In this document: one piece after another, positions 5,819 to 8,642 of the stretch
How positions within the stretch are numbered: position 1 is the stretch's first letter
Layout: each line of letters begins with the position of its first letter
Origin: CAYHDV01 sp047619465
GTDB lineage: Bacteria; Patescibacteriota; Minisyncoccia; Phycocordibacterales; CSBR16-119
Length of the DNA: 8,642 nt
Direction of reading: 5' to 3'
Assembly: GCA_047619465.1 (NCBI GenBank)
Contig: JBLHJW010000023.1
Coordinates: 1 to 8,642 of the forward strand
The notes under the pieces: model-generated
The model's input: only the letters and a program-made list of their open reading frames with translations
Databases searched by the model: none
What the model was told of the DNA's origin: nothing
Made by a program: the position numbers and the translations under genes

Positions 5819-5897
5819 AAAAATACCACCATTCTCGAATAGTGTGTAGCTCGTAGCGATAGCGCTTAGCGGAACACCGAGAATGGTGATATTTTTT
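5819..5897. repeat. 79-base long nested inverted repeat between convergent genes
   Basis: The outer arms 5819-5837 and 5878-5896 pair over 19 positions with one mismatch (C5826 with A5889). The interior folds further: GTGT (5842-5845) with ACAC (5874-5877), GCT (5849-5851) with AGC (5868-5870), and AGCG (5855-5858) with CGCT (5863-5866) around a four-base loop. The whole element can form one long rod. A-runs and T-runs at the ends mean it could terminate transcripts from either side, and the yceI-like gene to the right has no other terminator. The structured 40-base interior is more than a terminator needs, so a small RNA or a short mobile repeat is also possible. The flanks (5774-5818 and 5898-5977) hold no gene. 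Confidence 0.7.
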
Positions 5898-5977
5898 AGT
5901 TTATTTGAAACAGGTCAAGACTTTTTGATTCTTTTTTGTCTCAAAAAGAATATTCGGTTTCCTTGTGGAGGAGAAAT

Positions 5978-6667
5978 CTATTTATAATAAATTTTGAAAT
6001 CTATATCAAATGTATCATTAATAACTTTATCCTCTATCTTGCCGATTAGACCTTCTGAACGGAAATCGATTCCGTAGTCTAGACGATTTACATTTACAGA
6101 ACCAGCAATATACTGATCCATCTCATTCCACTCAGACAATGCAAATATAATTGGCTTTGTGATCCCCTTGATTGTTAGATCTCCCTCTATAGTCTGATTT
6201 GTACTGTCTGTGCTTAAACTTGTGATAGTAAAATTAGACGTTGGATAGTTGTTTGTATCGAAGAAATTATCACTCTTTAAGTCTCGTTCAAGTCCGTTGA
6301 ATCCTCCACCGAAACCAGTATCAGTAACAACGATTGAATCCATATCAAAAACGAATCCTCCATCAAGATTAACTTCTGAATCTCCTGTTATGTTTAAACC
6401 TCCAGATAGAAGTTCCAGTGTTCCTTTGTCTATATATTCAGCAATAAACTTTTTACCGGCAGTCCAACTAACCTCACTTCTCTCTAGGTCAACTGAATAA
6501 TCATAAGAAACTTCTGCAACATCCTCAGGTGGAGTCACTTCAATAAGCACTTCAGATTCTGTATCAATATCCAAATTTGGAGCGTCTACTTTCTGAGGGC
6601 TAATAATCAAGAAGGCCGCCACAGCCAGCAAAGCAATCATAATAATTGTGTAAGTGATATTTTTCAT
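5978..6667 (-). CDS. membrane-anchored YceI-like domain protein
   Basis: A 229-residue protein with an N-terminal hydrophobic segment (about 5-22) and then a linker rich in acidic residues and proline (25-52). A YceI-like lipocalin-fold domain follows (about 55-229). Family landmarks are SEVSWTAGKKF (64-74), LKSDNFFDTNNYPTSNFTI (130-148), EGDLTIKGITKPI (161-173) and NRLDYGIDF (194-202). YceI proteins are periplasmic or exported beta-barrels that bind isoprenoid-like lipids in solved structures; the ligand here is unknown. There is no lipobox cysteine, so the N-terminus is either a signal peptide or, more likely, an uncleaved anchor placing the domain outside the membrane. It is transcribed alone, divergent from the small secreted-protein gene; a TATAAA lies eight bases before the ATG. 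Confidence 0.88.
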   Translation of the reverse strand: MKNITYTIIMIALLAVAAFLIISPQKVDAPNLDIDTESEVLIEVTPPEDVAEVSYDYSVDLERSEVSWTAGKKFIAEYIDKGTLELLSGGLNITGDSEVNLDGGFVFDMDSIVVTDTGFGGGFNGLERDLKSDNFFDTNNYPTSNFTITSLSTDSTNQTIEGDLTIKGITKPIIFALSEWNEMDQYIAGSVNVNRLDYGIDFRSEGLIGKIEDKVINDTFDIDFKIYYK

Positions 6668-6675
6668 AGGTTTTA

Positions 6676-6681
6676 TTTATA
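6676..6681 (-). promoter_or_regulatory. putative -10 of the YceI-like gene
   Basis: TATAAA on the minus strand ends eight bases before the ATG, the same geometry as for gap and gatB. There is no TGn extension and no -35 at a good distance (a TTGATG at 6703-6708 is 21 bases away). A second hexamer, TATAAT, lies farther upstream around 6697-6702 and is an alternative that would give a longer leader. Confidence 0.4.
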
Positions 6682-6718
6682 TTATTAACTGTACTAATTA
6701 TACATCAAAAATATAGGA

Positions 6719-6747
6719 TTGACGGAATGTACCTATAGTGATATAAA
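6719..6747 (+). promoter_or_regulatory. promoter of the small secreted-protein gene
   Basis: TTGACG (6719-6724), a 17-base spacer, and TATAAA (6742-6747) preceded by TGA, giving an extended -10. This is the best sigma-70-like promoter in the window. The predicted start near 6754 leaves a leader of about 25 bases. Confidence 0.8.
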
Positions 6748-6778
6748 AGAGTAAATTTAACGCACAAAAAACTAGAGA

Positions 6779-7189
6779 ATGAAAAAATTTCCAGTATGTA
6801 TTTTGGTGGTATTTACAGCCTTGGCCCAGTTAAGTTTTGCCCAAGATGTAGATAGGCAAGAAAGCTTAAGAAGCGTGGACCTTCCATTGAGTCAAGGAGA
6901 AAAGGTCCTAAGACTTATTGATGATGAAATTCCATCCATTGAGTTTGATCAGTTTTACCTTGCGTTCCTAAGGAATCCTGATCCGTCTGACCGCTTTGGT
7001 ATCTATGTTGGTTTAAAGCTGTCAAACAAAGGAGACCTAGTTCGGTCTGTGAGAGTCACAAAATACCCGACTGGTGAATACGATCTACGTTACAAAATTT
7101 ATGGAGCAGAATCACAAAAATGGATAAATAAGCAAGCTGAACAAAGTGATCTTGAGAATATTTTCGAATACTACAATGGTATTCAATAA
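6779..7189 (+). CDS. small secreted protein of unknown function
   Basis: A 136-residue protein with a clear signal peptide: KK at 2-3, hydrophobic core 4-19 and a likely signal peptidase I site after SFA (residue 21). The mature part of about 115 residues begins QDVDRQESLRSVD and is predicted to be soluble and mixed alpha/beta. It has a hydrophobic FYLAFLRN stretch (59-66), a beta-rich centre (74-108) and an acidic helical end (116-132). It has no cysteine after the signal and no motif I recognise. It has its own promoter and ends at a strong terminator that starts right after the stop, so it is a single-gene unit, divergent from the YceI-like gene. Both neighbours are exported proteins, which may be coincidence. 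The ATG is preceded by CTAGAGA, too close to serve as a normal Shine-Dalgarno site. Confidence 0.82.
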   Translation: MKKFPVCILVVFTALAQLSFAQDVDRQESLRSVDLPLSQGEKVLRLIDDEIPSIEFDQFYLAFLRNPDPSDRFGIYVGLKLSNKGDLVRSVRVTKYPTGEYDLRYKIYGAESQKWINKQAEQSDLENIFEYYNGIQ

Positions 7190-7219
7190 AAAAGCCCGGC
7201 CAATTTTGGCCGGGCTTTT
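7190..7219. terminator. strong bidirectional terminator between convergent genes
   Basis: A perfect 12-base-pair stem (7190-7201 with 7208-7219) with GCCCGGCC core, six-base loop, A-run on the left and T-run on the right. It ends transcription of the secreted-protein gene on the plus strand and of obg on the minus strand. It begins directly after the TAA at 7187-7189. Confidence 0.93.
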
Positions 7220-7234
7220 ATGATGAGTGTTTAA

Positions 7235-8206
7235 TTAATTTCTTAATACCCTTACAAGCTCATCTCCAAAACCTTTTATTTGCTCATCATCAAATAAAGT
7301 AATAGCAAAAACTGGCCTCCCTGTTTTCTCAAATTCTTTTAGAGTTTTGTCTACATCTTTCTCATTAACTAGATCAGTTTTTGTAAGAAGAATAATTTCT
7401 TCTTTGTTTCCAAGCTCCTCATCAAAGTCCTCTAGTTCCTTTCTTATTCCAAGATACTTTTCCATCATCTGATCACCGTACTCAAAAGGAACCAAGTGAA
7501 CAAGTGTTTTTGTTCTCTTTATATGTCGAAGAAATTTATGACCAAGACCTTTCCCGCTAGAAGCCCCTTCTATAAGTCCTGGAATATCTGCCAAGATAAA
7601 TTCTTGAAATTTTCCAAGGTGCGGCTCAAGTGTTGTGAAGTGATACTCTGCAACTTTAGACTTGGCATTTGTAAGTTCGTTTAGAAGGCTAGACTTACCT
7701 GCGGATGGAAGACCTACAAACCCCGCGTCAGCAAAAAGTTCCACCTCTATATAGTAGTTACCATCTTCTCCAGGCTTTCCTGGTGTCCACTCAACAGGTG
7801 AAGTATTTGTTGATGCCTTGAAGTGCTCGTTTCCTAGGCCTCCTCGTCCACCTGTCAGAATCTTCACTGATTGATCCGCTTCATTGAATTCTATTTTTTC
7901 GCCTGTCTTTTTATTTGTGACAATAGAACCAACCGGAACATCTATATACATGTCGTCACCATTTTTTCCATACAGACCTTTAGAACCTCCTGGCTCTCCA
8001 TTTTCAGAAAGAAACTTTGGGTTGTGGCTATACTTTGAAAGTATACCTAGATCCTTTACCGATCGAACATACACATCTCCTCCATTTCCTCCATTTCCTC
8101 CAGCAGGCCCTCCCATAGGTTCATGCTTGTCCTGACGCCATCGAACAACGCCGTCTCCGCCGTCTCCTGCTTTTGAATATATTTTTAGTTCATCTACGAA
8201 TGCCAT
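7235..8206 (-). CDS. obg: Obg/CgtA family GTPase
   Basis: A 323-residue Obg GTPase involved in late 50S ribosome assembly and stress signalling. The glycine-rich Obg fold covers 1-155 (GGPAGGNGGNGGDV at 32-45, GGRGGLGN at 119-126), followed by the G domain. G1 is GLPSAGKSS (165-173, usual form GFPSVGKST), G2 is FTTL (190-193) and G3 is DIPGLIEGAS (207-216). The G4 motif reads TKTD (275-278) instead of NKxD: the asparagine is lost but the guanine-specifying aspartate stays. The usual serine-alanine G5 is not obvious; ITLFD (302-306) is in its place. There is no C-terminal OCT domain, which many Obg proteins lack. It has its own promoter, with a leader of only about five bases, and shares the terminator with the convergent gene. 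Confidence 0.96.
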   Translation of the reverse strand: MAFVDELKIYSKAGDGGDGVVRWRQDKHEPMGGPAGGNGGNGGDVYVRSVKDLGILSKYSHNPKFLSENGEPGGSKGLYGKNGDDMYIDVPVGSIVTNKKTGEKIEFNEADQSVKILTGGRGGLGNEHFKASTNTSPVEWTPGKPGEDGNYYIEVELFADAGFVGLPSAGKSSLLNELTNAKSKVAEYHFTTLEPHLGKFQEFILADIPGLIEGASSGKGLGHKFLRHIKRTKTLVHLVPFEYGDQMMEKYLGIRKELEDFDEELGNKEEIILLTKTDLVNEKDVDKTLKEFEKTGRPVFAITLFDDEQIKGFGDELVRVLRN

Positions 8207-8217
8207 AAGTGCAAAGC

Positions 8218-8246
8218 ATCATAACACTTGACATTGGTTTAATCAA
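8218..8246 (-). promoter_or_regulatory. obg: promoter of obg
   Basis: On the minus strand TTGATT (8246-8241), a 17-base spacer, and TATGAT (8223-8218) preceded by TGT. Eleven bases separate the hexamer from the ATG, so the untranslated leader should be about five bases. It overlaps the divergent plus-strand promoter. Confidence 0.75.
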
Positions 8247-8256
8247 GATGTATTTT
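8228..8256 (+). promoter_or_regulatory. putative promoter of the right-edge gene
   Basis: A perfect TTGACA (8228-8233), a 17-base spacer and a weak -10 TATTTT (8251-8256). A second candidate, TATATA at 8274-8279, ends five bases before the ATG and would give a leaderless mRNA. The first candidate interleaves with the obg promoter, so the two may compete for polymerase. Confidence 0.45.
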
Positions 8257-8284
8257 ATTAGAAAGGCAACAGTTATATAAAGTC

Positions 8285-8642
8285 ATGGATTTTACAAACA
8301 TAGAGAATGGTATTAGAGAAGCTGAATATATTCTAGGATACGAGGAGAATTGGGATGAAAATGGAGCTCTAAAACCTCACGAATCTTCCCTCAAGAAAGC
8401 CATCCTTTTTATTAAAGAGATGGGCAAGAAACATAATTCAGACTTTGATCACTTTGAGATTAACCCCTGCCCGAACGGATCTATAGATATTAGTTTTTTC
8501 CGTAAAGAAAAAGAGGATGTGTCTCTTCTTCTGAATTTTGACAAAGAAAGGGGTTTTAATTTTTTTGGAAGAGACTGGAATACTGGCTTTGAGATAAAAT
8601 CAAAAGAGCCCAAACGCATTAATGACAGACTTAAGGTTTCCA
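8285..8642 (+). CDS. uncharacterised ENWDxxGA-type protein, 3' end outside the window
   Basis: An open frame from ATG 8285 runs off the right edge (119 complete codons). It contains ENWDENGALKP (21-31), followed by an amphipathic helix (about 35-50) and then PCPNGSIDISF (61-71). This order resembles by eye a widespread family of uncharacterised small proteins with an ENWDGxGA motif followed by PxPDGSIxxxW. The family has no function that I can name, so none is assigned. There is no signal peptide. The gene is divergent from obg with overlapping promoters and lacks a Shine-Dalgarno motif. Translation is well supported by the motif conservation, but length and C-terminus are unknown. Confidence 0.75.
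   Translation, partial: MDFTNIENGIREAEYILGYEENWDENGALKPHESSLKKAILFIKEMGKKHNSDFDHFEINPCPNGSIDISFFRKEKEDVSLLLNFDKERGFNFFGRDWNTGFEIKSKEPKRINDRLKVS

Noticed and set aside
5928..5951. AT-rich hairpin (nine pairs) as a terminator for the YceI-like gene
   Set aside because: The stem is almost all A-T pairs and is not followed by a T-run on the minus strand; the larger hairpin at 5819-5897 is a better candidate.
7884..8135. Proline-rich plus-strand frame opposite the Obg glycine-rich domain
   Set aside because: The composition (Pro runs) is the direct complement of the Gly codons of Obg; it is a shadow.

Overview
The window looks like a chromosomal housekeeping segment from an AT-rich bacterium with a compact genome. 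My best guess is a member of the Candidate Phyla Radiation (Patescibacteria, Parcubacteria-like). The guess rests on very tight gene packing, short versions of standard enzymes, active-site variants of the kind seen in that group (a divergent Rpe, a GatB without the zinc cysteines, an Obg with TKTD instead of NKxD), and the lack of any clear Shine-Dalgarno motif at any start. No rRNA, tRNA, CRISPR array or recognisable transposon is visible. UAG is used as an ordinary stop by several genes and UGA does not appear to be recoded.

Positions 98-3837 (minus strand) hold one probable seven-gene operon: gap (GAPDH), two tiny membrane-anchored proteins, rpiB, an acidic coiled-coil protein, an inositol-monophosphatase-family phosphatase and an rpe homologue, closed by a hairpin terminator. 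Successive genes are separated by only 1 to 4 bases, four of the six junctions having the form stop-N-ATG. The three recognised sugar-phosphate enzymes join lower glycolysis to the non-oxidative pentose phosphate pathway. Just upstream lies gatB (3862-5283, minus), whose terminator directly abuts the gap promoter.

Positions 5284-5977 hold a divergent promoter region, a small plus-strand gene interrupted by an in-frame TAG, its terminator, and a 79-base nested hairpin of unknown nature. Positions 5978-6667 (minus) encode a membrane-anchored YceI-like protein, divergent from a small secreted protein of unknown function (6779-7189, plus). A strong bidirectional terminator separates that gene from the convergent obg GTPase gene (7235-8206, minus). 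The right edge holds the beginning of a plus-strand gene (8285 onward) of an uncharacterised ENWDxxGA-type family, divergent from obg with overlapping promoters.

The most notable signal is regulatory. Minus-strand transcription units (gap, gatB, yceI, obg) have a -10 hexamer ending only 7-11 bases before the ATG, often with a TGn extension. This predicts leaderless or nearly leaderless mRNAs, while genes inside the operon appear to rely on stop-start coupling. I see no convincing new defence or mobile system here.
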